The notes under the pieces were generated by a model. The model searched no databases. It was not told the DNA's origin and was given only the letters and a program-made list of their open reading frames with translations. From contig JAJAGP010000093.1 of NCBI GenBank assembly GCA_025084515.1, positions 539,001-603,000 on the forward strand: DNA of 64,000 nucleotides, read 5' to 3'. Positions within the stretch are counted from its first letter, which is position 1, and every line of letters begins with the position of its first letter. Shown piece by piece: positions 11,768 to 22,475 of the stretch. The translations under genes were made by a program, and so were the position numbers. The DNA is from Ancistrus triradiatus. Lineage: Eukaryota; Chordata; Actinopteri; Siluriformes; Loricariidae.

Positions 11768-13156
11768 TGTTACGGTTCGCCATATTTAAAGGAAATGACC
11801 AACCATGTACAATAGAATATAAATTGTTTGGGACCCAATCGCAGTTAGCTCCGGGTGGTAAAAGTGAACTGAAATGAAATAAAGAAATAAAACACTAATT
11901 AACAAAAAAATGCAAATAAATAAATAAAAAAGAAAAACTGAGCTTCTGTGTGTGAGGGGGAGATCAGTGAATTCACTCACACACACAGAAGCTCAGGACT
12001 GCGCTGCTGAGAGAGAGAGAGAGAGAGAGAGGAGGGCGGGGGGAGAATTCCCCGCACGCGCCAGGCCAGAGAAAGGGGGCGTGGAGCAAGGCGCATGCAC
12101 AGCTCGTGCACGACGCTGAGTGCGTCTGCATTGTGATGCGCAGGCGCAGAACAGCACGTAGCGTCAGGCTGCGAGGGGGGAAGAAGAAAGCATGGGCTGG
12201 CAAAAATAAAACAAAAAGCCTGCCCTACGCTAAAATGCTACTTCCCTGGAGGGTACCTCACACCTCCTGCCGCTACGGGAACTGAGTCCCTTAATGGACC
12301 CAGTTCGTCCACTCTTCATAGCGAAAGTAAAACAAAAGAACGAAAGCGCGAAAGGCTCTGTATCAGAGCAGGAGACGAGTGAGGTCTCAGTACACGCGGC
12401 GAATTCATGATCGCTCTTCGCGGCCGTAGCAGCAATCGAGGGGCGCAAAAAACATGAGGGTTGAATGGTGCAACACCTGCTAAGACTGGCAAGGCTCTTA
12501 ACTAGCCAGAATAGCAGGTGTTGAAATCGCGTAGCTTACAGATGGGCAAGCGCGATTGCAGCAGCTGCCAGAGATCCTACCAAAAGAATAAAGGCCAATG
12601 CTGCCCTCTAGCATCGGTTGATATGACCTCTGACAGTACCCCCCACCCCCTCAAGGGTGGCTCAGAAGTGGAGCTCGGTAATGGTTGCTCAGGGGCGGAG
12701 CTCGGCCCTGGCCGCTCAGAGAACAAAAAGATTCACCTCTAAGGACCTGGCTAGGCGAGCTGACATCAAGGGCCCTAGAAGCAAGGCCAGCAAAGGTGAC
12801 CATGGCAGCGCCATGTGCTCCATTATAGAGCTTACAGGCACGGCGAGCTCTCGTACAGAGCCAGGCAGTGCTAACAGCCAGAGCCAGGCAGTGCCACACA
12901 GCATCCAGAAATAGATTGAAATCGCCCGACAGCCCCCCATAGGCCAATCGAGAGCCGGGCAAACAACCCCGCCACTTGTGGCGACTGGGGACCTCCAAAT
13001 TAACGCTATTTGGTTGCACCATTCTGTTACGGTTCGCCATATTTAAAGAAAATGACGAACCATGTAAAATAAAATATAAATGGTTTGGGACCCAATTGCA
13101 GTTAGCTCCAGGTGGTAAAAGTGAACTGAAATGAAATAACAAAAAAAAATGCAAGT
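11768..13156 (-). mobile_element. Deleted LTR retrotransposon remnant, GC-rich
   Basis: A repeat of about 120 bp starting TGTTACGGTTCGCCATATTT occurs at 11768 and again, same orientation, at 13024. On the minus strand a G-rich tract GGGGGTGGGGGGTAC immediately precedes TGTCAGAGG at about 12639, the look of a polypurine tract followed by a 3' LTR. That LTR would run to 11768 (about 870 bp, TG...CA). The 13024 repeat would then be the end of the 5' LTR, with only about 380 bp between. No gag or pol coding remains. Alternative: a DNA element with TGTTACGGTTCGCCAT ends. Confidence 0.55.
12009..12032. repeat. (GA)n microsatellite
   Basis: About twelve GA units within the GC-rich LTR-like block. 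Confidence 0.95.
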
Positions 13157-13180
13157 TGGAGAACCTACACAATTTTAAGT

Positions 13181-13219
<39 letters not shown>

Positions 13220-13683
13220 TTACTTTGGTCCCAAAGGTTAAAAGTTACTCATGAAAATATTATACAAGAGGTTCAAAATACATGTTAAAAAAATCAAACA
13301 TCATGAACAGTACATGGTGAGGGTACCATGCTCTTTATTTTGATTTCTCTGTATCTCCTATTCATGTCACTGCTCTCTTGTTTCTATATGGTCTTGATTG
13401 GTTATTTTATTTAAGCCTTTTCTTTCTCTGTGTTCCTCGCTCCATATTGCATCACCACCCTTTGTTTCTCACCTAACTCTTGGTGGTGGTTTCCATTTCT
13501 GGTATTGATTTCCTGTCTTGACACTCGCTTGTATTTTGAATTGAGTATGGAATTGTGAACCTGTCTGCCTGTTTTATGACCAGAGCTCTCAGTGCAAATT
13601 TTGAGTAAAAGACTGATCTTCCATCTACCACACTTATATTCTGCTTTGCCTCCCATTATCTAAATTTCTTCTATAATTCATGG
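13157..13683. other. intergenic with (AT)n tract
   Basis: Contains an (AT)17-type run at 13184-13217; otherwise nothing recognisable before the hAT element. Confidence 0.6.
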
Positions 13684-14056
13684 GTTTCTATTAGTGCTGG
13701 ATGGTATACCGGTTCAACCGGTACACCGGTGTTAATTTCCCGTATGGTATGCATTTTTCATATACCTAGCAAAAACAGAGCTCCAACAAATAGGCACCAA
13801 ATTACTGAATATTTTTCGCCTCTAGAAGCGCTGCTGAGCACTGAGTAGAGCTACATCGCTGAACAGCATGCTGGGTAAAGTTCGCTAGTTAGCCAGGTAG
13901 CATAACATACACCACAGCCTAAAAATAGTCTATTATCAGCTGGAAAAACCTCCGTCAGATTAAAGAACAGAACACAGAAATGGATTATAAAGCAAGTGAG
14001 ATGCAAAAGAAAAAACACATTACGAATGCATATATAAATATATATATATATATTTA

Positions 14057-14581
14057 CAGTGAGGCAAAAAAGTATTGTCAGCCACTGTTTGTGGAAGTTC
14101 TCCTACTTAGAAAGATGAGAGAGGTCTATAATTTTCATCATAGGTACACTTCAACTGAGATACAAAATGAGAAAAAAAAATCCAGGAAATCACATTGTAG
14201 GATTTTGAAAGAATTTAATTGTAAATCATGGTGGAAAGTAAGTATATTTTGTAACATAACCTTTGCTGGCAATGACAGAGGTCAAACATTTCCTCTAAGT
14301 CTTCACCAAGTTTGCTCAATATATAGGCTTGCTGAATTTGGGATTGGATGTAGTTTTTAGGAGATAATCTAAACTTGTAAAGTTGCTTTGAGACAATGCT
14401 CCATTGTAAAAAGCACTATATAAATAGATCTGACTTGACTTGATTTCCTGGATTTTTTTTTCTCATTTTTGTCTCTCATATTTTGAAGTGTACCTATGAT
14501 GAAAAATACAGGACCTCTCATCTTTCTAATTAGAATCATTTGCACAACCAGTGGCTGACTAAATACTTTTTTGTTCCATTG
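14057..14581. mobile_element. Tc1-A copy 4, ends only
   Basis: TA, then CAGTGAGGCAAAAAAGTATT, and about 260 bp of left-end sequence. After a foreign block (14315-14442) comes the right end, closing TTTTTTGTTCCATTG plus TA at 14582. The entire transposase is gone. Confidence 0.85.
14315..14442 (+). mobile_element. LINE 3' tail inside Tc1-A copy 4
   Basis: The string GCTTTGAGACAATGCTCCAT, then AAAAAGCACTATATAAATA and a TGACT repeat, matches the common 3' end of fish L2/CR1-type non-LTR elements. It sits where Tc1-A has lost its centre. Family assignment is from memory. Confidence 0.6.
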
Positions 14582-14583
14582 TA

Positions 14584-14585
14584 TG

Positions 14586-14650
<65 letters not shown>
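14584..14650. repeat. (TA)n microsatellite
   Basis: About 30 TA units between the Tc1-A right end and the inverted MITE pair. Confidence 0.95.
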
Positions 14651-14652
<2 letters not shown>

Positions 14653-15136
14653 AGGGGTCCTCGACTTACGACGTTGATCCGTTTCCAATTTTCGGTGTAA
14701 GTTGGAACATAAATAACGTAAATAACATACTGTAAGCACTTATCCTATCCTAACACAGTAATTATCAAAAAACGAGTCGTGTAACCGTGTATTCTTCCGC
14801 CGCGCACACCAAACACGAAGTTCGCGTTATGACGTTTACGACAGTAAATGGGAGATGCGTCGTAACCACGAAACGTCATAACTACCCGAGGACTATATAT
14901 ATATACAGGTAGTCCTCGGGTTACGACGGTCTCGAGTTATGACGTTTCGTGGTTACGACGCATCTCCCATTTACTGTATAAAGCCTTGTTTCGACTTAAG
15001 TGGTTTTGCGTCGTAAACGTCATAACGCGAACTTCGTGTTTGGTGTGCGCGGCGGAAGAATACACGGTTACGTGACTCGTTTTTTGATAATTACTGTGTT
15101 AGGATAGGTGTTAGGATAGGATAAGTGCTTACAGTA
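14651..15136. mobile_element. Inverted pair of Tigger-like MITEs
   Basis: The left unit (14651-14894) reads outward as AGTCCTCGGGT...TCGAGGACCCC, with TIRs of the AGTCCTCGGGTTACGACG type. The right unit (14911-15136) carries the same text in the opposite orientation. Arms 14728-14894 and 14911-15136 are near identical, except that the right arm has about 34 bp extra and a short GTTAGGATAG duplication. A 16-bp AT spacer separates them. CpG-rich compared with its surroundings. Confidence 0.85.
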
Positions 15137-15231
15137 CATACATATATATCCCCCCATGCAAAAAATACCATGATAAAACCATGAAATCGGTAAAATTTTG
15201 AAAAAAAAAACCACCCAGCACTAGTTTCTAT

Positions 15232-17429
15232 AAATACCCCGACTCACTGTCTTAACCAGTACCGATAACAGGCAGCACAGCTAATCAGAAAGGTGCCACA
15301 CTATTATGCTGAAATTACTGAAAATAGGTAGGGTGATGTTGGGACAAGCTAGGGACTTCCCCACAGGCAATGATAGTAATATGGCTAGATTATTTATACA
15401 ACATAATACAATTTAAATGCTATATAAATAGTTGGAGACAGACTGCAGATCTGTGAAATTTCACTTCAGCCAGGTTACGACTATACATTACTTCATTCAC
15501 ATGGATTCAGCATAGTGCTCGGCACGCTGCAAATTCATGTTTTGCTTTTTGAAACTTTCTGGAGTTTTCAGTCTGTGTTTGATTGAATCCGTGAATGTAG
15601 GTGTATGTCTATAGACCAGTAATGATGCAATTTTTTTTTTACCAATTTTCAGTGCAGTGTGTATTCATGTACTGATTAGACACAAAAAAGCTTTCCATCT
15701 AGAACTAGAACCAGAACTAAAATACATAAAAATGGTAAACTGAAATAAAAACTAATTTAATGATCAAACCTATGGCATCGCATTGGAATAGGGTGCATTA
15801 GCATTTCTTGGGAAGGCCTAAAACAACTCGTTTTAGACCAGTTGGTGGTTACTGTAGATGAATAAAGGACTGACAGAAATATATAGAGACATTGGTTATG
15901 TCTGGCAGTAAATGTAATAAAAAAGCAGTAAAAGCAGTTTTCCTTGTGGGAACCACCAAATATCCCCTCAACATAAAAACGTCAGATCTTTCTATCCTTG
16001 TGGGAACACTTGCTTCTCAGAATGATACATAAACTTGAACAGCCACCACACTTGTACTCCACGCATTATTTCCTGAGAGTCTTGTTGAGTAGTTGTAAAG
16101 TACGCTTTTAGTTAGCTCTTGTTATCAGTAAATGGAATTTATTAAAAGGGCGGAAAGCAGGAATGCACCAGTCTGATATTGGCCTCAGACTCTAAGCTTA
16201 AAGAATCCTTATCCAAAGCTCAATATCAAGGACCTTGCTTGAGGGCCAGATTGGCAGAGAAAGATTTAAACTTATTAATTTGTAAGTTCATAGCTTTGAT
16301 CACCGAACCACCACTGTCCCTAGATCAGGTGTACGATCAGAATGTATGTTTGTTTGATGTTAACACTACACAATGCATGCAGTGAACATAGCATGTTTGT
16401 CATTGTGCCTGTTGCCATGGTGTTTTACATTACACGTGTTGACTCAAGTGCAGGAAGTCTCAGTTTGTCAGGACAGTATAAGATCAATATCGGGTAATAT
16501 TCGGACCTGTGGTGTTAGTATATTATCACAGATTTTAAAAAGTTGCATCAGGACTTAATGAGAGTTAATAAATGGCTGTTTTATCACTGTAAACATCATC
16601 CAAAAGGTACAAAAAGTGTTGCATTATAGCAAAATGTAACAATACTTATTTCACACTCTTTGTGATTGATCCTCCTGACTTGGAAAATGAAGCTGATGGA
16701 AACGTATAGACCTGAATAAGTCTTCTAACCCCATCTTATAGGGAGAGTCAAGGATAATGTTGCTAGTGTGGATGGAAGTGGCTCTGACTCTTCCAGGTTT
16801 GCTAAGGTCTGCCCATTAAGTGTCCCATATTCCGCCTTACTTGCATTTAAATTAGATCAGTGTTTGTCCAGGAAGCTTATCTCTATGCATTATTTATTAA
16901 GCACACTCAAACTTCGTATGTAAATTGTTGGTTCTGGTAAGGATACACGGTATGCCTGGAAGCTAAGAGGCTAATGAAAGTTTATAGTGTTTATAAAGAT
17001 AGCAGGCAAGCTTTGTCTGCTGACAGTGGTGCTTTGTCATGTATAATTCAAAAGAGTGATGAAAAAGATTGAGCTTTTTTAGACTTTTCACTGTAAACAA
17101 TCTCGGCTGTCCATGGAGTGTTAATTAGGAATAAAAGAGAACGGAAGTACTGAGCTCTACACACTTTTGAGTTTACCTATCAGTGCACACAACATTAAGC
17201 CAATTAAAAAGACTACTGCATTTGCTTAAAAATTTCAGCGCTTTGTTTACTAAGGGTTGTGAAAAAACCTATGCAAACTGTTTTCCAGCATCTGCTTCTA
17301 TTCCAGTTCAACAAAACCTGGTTCTCTCAAGAGTCTCAGATAGCTAGAACATCTTATAATCTCTGCACAGTTTTGATTATTTTTCTTTAGATTGGGCTAG
17401 ACAAGGAAACTTAGAAATTAATTTTATCT
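15232..17429. other. no recognisable gene
   Basis: About 2.2 kb of unique-looking AT-rich DNA. Short open frames (for example at 16179) lack splice context or recognisable motifs. Confidence 0.45.
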
Positions 17430-17560
17430 TGTTGTCTGGTCTCACCAAGAGGAGGATGGGCACTTAATTTGTGCCTGGTTCTTCTCAAGGTTGCTTCCTT
17501 ATGCATCTCAAGGTACTTTTCCTTTCTGGGTTCTTATTTGGGGTTTAGTCCTGACTTTTG
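17430..17560 (+). mobile_element. LINE 3' region remnant
   Basis: GTCTGGTCTCACCAAGAGGA, then CTCAAGGTTGCTTCCT and related text, resemble the 3' untranslated part of fish L2-type LINEs, upstream of the kind of tail seen at 14315. No poly(A)-like tail remains here. Confidence 0.4.
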
Positions 17561-17631
17561 TTAATCTGATTTACAAATTAATTTATGAATAAGGCAAATC
17601 ACCATAATCATCACCATGCTCATCATTATTA

Positions 17632-18920
17632 CAATGGTGCTTGAAAGTTTGTGAACCCTTTAGAATTTTCTATATTTCTGCATAAATATGACCTAAAACA
17701 TCAACAGATTTTCACACAAGTCCTAAAAGTAGATAATGAGAACCCAGTTAAACAAATGCAGCAATAACTGCAACTAAATGTTTCCTGTAACTGTTGATCA
17801 GTCCTGCACACTGGCTTGGAGGAATTTTAGCCCATTCCTCCGTACAGAACAGCTTCAGCTCTGGCCTGTTGGTGGGTTTCCTCATATTAACTACACGCTT
17901 CAGGTCCTTCCACAACATTTTGATTGGATTAAGGTCAGGACTTTCACTTGGCTGTTCCAAAACATTAACTTCATTCTTCTTTAACCATTCTTTGGTAGAA
18001 CGACTTGTGTGCTTAGGGTCGTTGTTTTGCTGCATGACCCACCTTCTCTTGAGATTCAGTTCATGGACAGATGTCTTGACATTTTCCTTTAGAATTCTCT
18101 GATATAATTCAAAGTTCATTATTCCATCAATGATTTCAAGCCGTCCTGGCCCAGATGCAGCAAAACAGGAGCTTATGCTGGAATGCAGAGTTTTCCTTTC
18201 TCCAAACATAATGCTTTTCTTTTAAACCAAAAAGTTATATTTTGGTCTCATCCGTCCACAAAATATTCTTCCAATAGCCTTCTGTCTTGTCCACGTGATC
18301 TTTAGCAAACTGCAGACGAGCAGTAATGTTCTTTTTGAAGAGCAGTGGCTTTCTCCTTGCAACCCTGCCATGCACACCATTGTTGTTCAGTGTTCTTCTA
18401 ATGGTGGACTCATGAACATTAGCATTACCCAATGTGAGAAAGGCCTTCAGTTGCTTAGACGTTACCCTGGGATCCTTTGTGACCTCTATTACCAACTATT
18501 ACACCCCTTGCTCTTGGAGTGATCTTTGTTGGTCGACCACTCCTGGGGTGGGTAACAGTGGTCTTGAATTTCCTCCATTTGTACACAATCTGTCTGACTG
18601 TGGATTGGTGGAGTCCAAACTCTTTAGAGATGCTTTTGTAACCTTTTCTAGCCTGATGAGCATCAAAAGCTCTATTTCTGAGATTCTCAGACATCTCCTT
18701 TGTTCATGCCATGATACACTTCCACAAACATATGTTGAGAAGAGCAGACTTTGACAGATCCCTGTTTTTTAAATAAAACAGGGTGCCTCCTCACACCTGA
18801 TTTGTGTCTCATTTGTTTAACTGGATTCTCTTTATCTACTTTTACGACTTGTGTGAAAATCTGTTGATGTTTTAGGTCATATTTATGCAGAAATTCTAAA
18901 GGGTTCACAAACTACCACTG
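17632..18920 (-). mobile_element. Tc1-B copy 2
   Basis: TA, then CAATGGTGCTTGAAAG at the left; right end ...GTTCACAAACTACCACTG, then TA. It is 1,289 bp because the inner parts of both terminal regions are deleted. The transposase gene fills most of the interior on the minus strand. Confidence 0.92.
17748..18712 (-). pseudogene. Tc1-B transposase with lost catalytic residues, copy 2
   Basis: The normal ATG at 18712 is followed by a stop after two codons. The rest is legible in three frames. They hold the first helix-turn-helix (STVRQIVYKWRKFKTTVTHP), the linker SGRPTKITPRARG, the second DNA-binding part (TSKQLKAFL), WTDETKI with the first Asp, and a C-terminal frame from 18209. In that last frame the second catalytic Asp is Asn (MQQNNDPKHTS) and the Glu is Lys (LNPIKMLW). 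The C-terminus stops short at 17748. Even if repaired for frame it would lack two of the three DDE residues. Confidence 0.9.
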
Positions 18921-18955
18921 TATATACTGTATATATAAGTACCACTGTATATACT

Positions 18956-19518
18956 GTGTAACCTCATTAGGCTGTCATATTAATCCTACTGACAGGGTCG
19001 CTTTCCCTGCTCTTTCCTCAGCTGGCAGCTCACCTTGCCGGCGGATCTTGTAGCGCTAGTTATACTTTCACTTGAGAGTGCTGTGTAACGGCAAACAAAC
19101 CTGTGTGAACACTTGTGAGCTGTTTTCGTGTTTTCCAAAATTTTAAGTCATTTGAGTATACGTATGATCTCTCATAGATGTATCATATAAATGCCTGCAG
19201 ATGCGTGCCTGCTCTGCAAGAGCTCCTTTGAAATATGGATACACTCGAACTTAATAAAATTCAGAGGTGTACGACCACGAGCAGCAGCTGCATGCTCACG
19301 CTCGTTCCGGCACGTCAAGTAAACCTAGCTTGACCCTGCTCACTCTGCTGATGCCACACTGCTTCGTTGATCTGTTAATCTCATCAGCTGGTCAGTAAAA
19401 CACATTATGTCAGCGTCAGGTAATATCATTGCCTTTGTCTAGTTTTTTGTAACCCTGTTATGTTGCTCATCAAAAATAGCCATGATCAGACACAGGCGAG
19501 ATAACGAGGTTACAGTGT
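18956..19518. mobile_element. Repeat K copy 1 (TIR element, unclassified)
   Basis: The right end GCGAGATAACGAGGTTAC mirrors a degenerate left end GTGTAACCTCATTAGG. Interior blocks ATCCTACTGACAGGGTCGC, GACCCTGCTCACTCTGCTGA and AACACATTATGTCAGC recur in order at 27.4-28.1 kb. No open frame. Probably a non-autonomous DNA transposon; superfamily unknown. Confidence 0.6.
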
Positions 19519-19684
19519 ATACAATATGATGGCAATGCAAACATTTTGCACCTGTAGTGTGATTTAAAAAGACTGAAAGTGATTTCAAGAATGTTGATTG
19601 CAAATGTACCACCAACAACAACCACTAACTTTCTATCAACACAAAAACGGCAATTACATATTCTTTTAGAGTCTTTTACACGTC

Positions 19685-20231
19685 CAGTGGGGCAAAAAAA
19701 GTATTTAGTCATTGCAGTGCGCAGAACCCGAACGGAGCTTCCGCGAATTCTTCCCGCTCAAACCGTGGTTAAACGCGGCCGTGGGAGTGTGGCATGGTCG
19801 CGGGAAAATGAAGAGGACAAGGCAATGAGCACTGCGTCCTCTTCTGAGCGTGATCGGAGCTAAAACCTCCTTCCATCAGTGAGAGCATTGGAGATGGAAC
19901 GTGGCTGGGTCTTCCAACATGATAATGATCCCAAACACTCAGGCAACAAAGGAGTGGCTCCATAAAAAGCATTTCAAGGTCCTGGAGTGGCCTAGCCAGT
20001 CACCAGACCTCAACCCCATAGAAAATTTATGGAGGGAGTTGAAAGTCCGTGTTGCCCCAAGACATCACTGCTCTAGAGGAGATCTGCATGGAGGAATGGG
20101 CCAAAATACCAGCTACAGTGTGTGCAAACCTGGTGAAGACTTACAGGAAATGTTTGACCTCTGTCATTGCCAACAAAGGTTATGTTACAAAGTATTGAGT
20201 TGAACTTTTGTTATTGACCAAATACTTATCA
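19685..20231 (+). mobile_element. Tc1-A copy 5, right-truncated, with foreign GC-rich block
   Basis: Starts CAGTGGGGCAAAAAAAGTAT. After 25 bp of TIR comes about 150 bp of unrelated CpG-rich DNA (19709-19860), then the 3' half of the transposase and its trailer to GACCAAATACTTATCATC. The right TIR is missing. Confidence 0.82.
19860..20203 (+). pseudogene. Tc1-A transposase C-terminal fragment, copy 5
   Basis: Begins in LLPSVRALEMERGW and continues in shifted frames. The second-Asp block is damaged by a deletion after NDPKH. The frame from 19901 carries ATKEWLHKKHFKVLEWPSQS and PDLNPIENLWRELK, with the catalytic Glu, then shifts again before the normal C-terminus. No DNA-binding domain and no first Asp. 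Confidence 0.85.
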
Positions 20232-20719
20232 TCTAGCATGATGACCAAACAAAATACTTTTTATGTAGTATTCTTTTCCATTCATTTTTATGCAAATTTT
20301 CTGTGTGTCCATTTATTCTTCCTTTTCAGAAATATATATATATGTTGGGGTTATGACCAGGATAAGCACAGTATGTTTATGTTTATGTTTACATAGTGAA
20401 AAGATACAACATTTCTGACATTTGACTGGGCTCCACAAAAAAAGCATAGTTTTTAAACAATAATTTCAACTTATATTTAAAAAAAAAGAGCGAAAAGATT
20501 TCCCTTTCATTACTGATGATAAGGTAAAAATATGGATAGTTGTAGAATAATCATTATGTCAGTGGAAGATCCCCACGAAGATAATGATTTATTAAAACCA
20601 AAGCAGACAAAAGATGTAATTTTAGCTACTGAGCATAAGGTTGACTACATGTGTGTAGAATTTGTTAGCTACAGTAAATATTATGTTACTACAAAAATCT
20701 CACAAGGATAGAGAAGTAA

Positions 20720-20773
<54 letters not shown>

Positions 20774-20822
20774 ATGTGCAACTTATACTGTACATATTGT
20801 CAAGAAAAGTCCTGGTCTACAA

Positions 20823-20857
<35 letters not shown>

Positions 20858-21331
20858 GACTGGACTACAGTGACATGTTTGTTGACCAGAACATTATGGT
20901 TGGCATTATGTATGAGTTGCAACCAAATGTGCCTTGAAAGTAATGCTTTTTTGCTCTCAGTGCCAGTGTGTCTCATTTCTCTATTTTCTATATTGTTTCT
21001 CATTGTATTTTCTTAGACTTTTGCTCATTTCTGGAAAGACAGAACAGGGAGAAGAAGAGTATGGAAGAACAGAAAGAAGGTGGCTGAAAAATAAGACTGC
21101 AGTTCGTAGAAAGCTAGAAAAAGGCTGAAAAGAGTATGAGAAGAGCACTCTGTCTAACTCTGTGAGCAAGGACACTTGCTCAGTGTGAAATGAATTCAGC
21201 ACCAGAATATATTGTGAATGTCAAATTTGCCAAGCATTATTGCTTCACCTAGCCAACAACCGTGTGGTCTATAGACCAACACACCATAAAAAAAAAATAA
21301 TAATAATTTATAATTTTCTTTTTTTTTTTCT
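20232..21331. other. intergenic with (CT)n and (GT)n microsatellites
   Basis: Perfect (CT)24-type run at 20723-20770 and (GT)14 run at 20827-20854. Otherwise no gene. A/T homopolymers at 21289-21330 abut the truncated Tc1-E. Confidence 0.7.
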
Positions 21332-22117
21332 GGGGAACGGGCAGGCCAGTCCATAGCTTCAATGCCTTCATCTTGCAGGAACTGCTGACAGACTCCAGCC
21401 ACATGAGGTCTAGCATTGTCCTGCATTAAGAGGAACCCAGGGCCAACCGCACCAGCATATTGTCTCACAAGGAGACTGAGGATCTCATCTCGGTACCTAA
21501 TGGCAGTCAGGCTACCTCTGGCGAGCACATGGACGGCTGCGCGACCCTCCAAAGAAATGCCACTCCACACCATTACTGACCCACTGCCAAACCGGTCATG
21601 CTGAAGGATGTTGCAGGCAGCAGATCGCTCTCCACGGCATCTCCAGACTCTGTCATGTCTGTCACATGTGCTCAGTGTGAACCTGCTTTCATCTGTGAGG
21701 AGCACAGGGCACCAGTGGCGAATTTGCTAATTCTGGCAAATGCCAAGCGTCCTGCACGGTGTTGGGCTGTGAGCACAACCCCCATCTGTGGACGTTGGGC
21801 CCTCATACCATCCTCATGGAGTCGGTTTCTAACCGTTTGTGCAGACACATGCACATTTGTGGCCTGCTGGAGGTCATTTTGCAGGGCTCTGGCAGTGCTC
21901 CTCCTGTTCCTCCTTGCACGAAGGCGGAGGTAGCAGTCCTGCTGCTTGGTTGTTGCCCTCCTACGGCCTCCTCCACGTCTCCTAGTGTACTGGCCTGTCT
22001 CCTTGTAGCGCCTCCAGCCTCTGGACACTACCTTCTTGCTACAGTTCACATTGATGTGCCATCATGGATGAGCTGCACGACCTGAGCCACTTGTGTGGGT
22101 TGTAGAGTCCGTCTCAT
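21332..22117 (-). pseudogene. Tc1-E transposase, C-terminally truncated
   Basis: Start at 22117 (MRRTLQPTQVAQVVQLIHDG), then a frameshift. The frame from 22049 keeps the DNA-binding part (KVVSRGWRRYKETGQYTRR, then a basic GGGRRRATT linker). The frame at 21705 has LLTDESRFTL with the first Asp and FLLMQDNARPHVAG with the second. The coding text ends at MDWPARSP, just before the DLNPIEH block that should hold the Glu. It is more GC-rich than the A and B families. Inactive. Confidence 0.88.
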
Positions 22118-22436
22118 GCTACCACGAGTGTGAAAGCACCACCAACATTCAAAAATGACCAAAACATCAGCCAGAAAGCATATGTACTGAGAAGTTGTCT
22201 GTGGTCCCCACCTGCAGAACCACTCCTTTATTGAGTGTGTCTTGCTAATTGCCAATAATTTCCACCTGTTGTCTATTCCATTTGCACAATAGCATGTGAA
22301 ATTGATTGTCAATCAGTGTTGCTTCCTAAGTGGACAGTTTGATTTCACAGAAGTTTGATTTACTTGGAGTTGTTTTATTTTGGAGTTGTTTTATTAATTG
22401 TGTTGTTTAAGTGTTCCCTTTATTTTTTGAGCAGTG
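21332..22436 (-). mobile_element. Tc1-E, lacking its transposase 3' end
   Basis: The right end, ...GTTCCCTTTATTTTTTGAGC followed by AGTG and TA, is the TIR type ACTGCTCAAAAAATAAAGGG known from fish Tc1-like elements. The matching left TIR is absent: the element stops abruptly at 21332 next to a poly(T) run. Confidence 0.85.
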
Positions 22437-22475
22437 TATATATATGTTTATATATGTTTGTGAACCTATATATAT

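Larger units (their letters stand above)
13692..15223. mobile_element. hAT-type element with nested insertions
   Basis: Left end TAGTGCTGGATGGTATACCG, right end ...CCACCCAGCACTA. The outer 9-10 bp are perfect inverted repeats. The 8-bp sequence GTTTCTAT flanks both ends (13684-13691, 15224-15231), the duplication length made by hAT transposases. Its own interior has no transposase frame. It contains Tc1-A copy 4, a LINE tail, a long TA run and two Tigger-like MITEs, all later insertions by position. Confidence 0.82.

Noticed and set aside
12651..13172. Overlapping long frames (173, 85, 74 aa) on both strands in the GC-rich block
   Set aside because: Both strands are open at once because of base composition. 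The region reads as LTR-element noncoding DNA, with no gag, pol or cellular motif.
14369..14739. Frames encoding long YIYIYI runs
   Set aside because: They are translations of the TA microsatellite.
20662..21016. Frames with SLSLSL and VCVCVC runs
   Set aside because: They are translations of (CT)n and (GT)n repeats.
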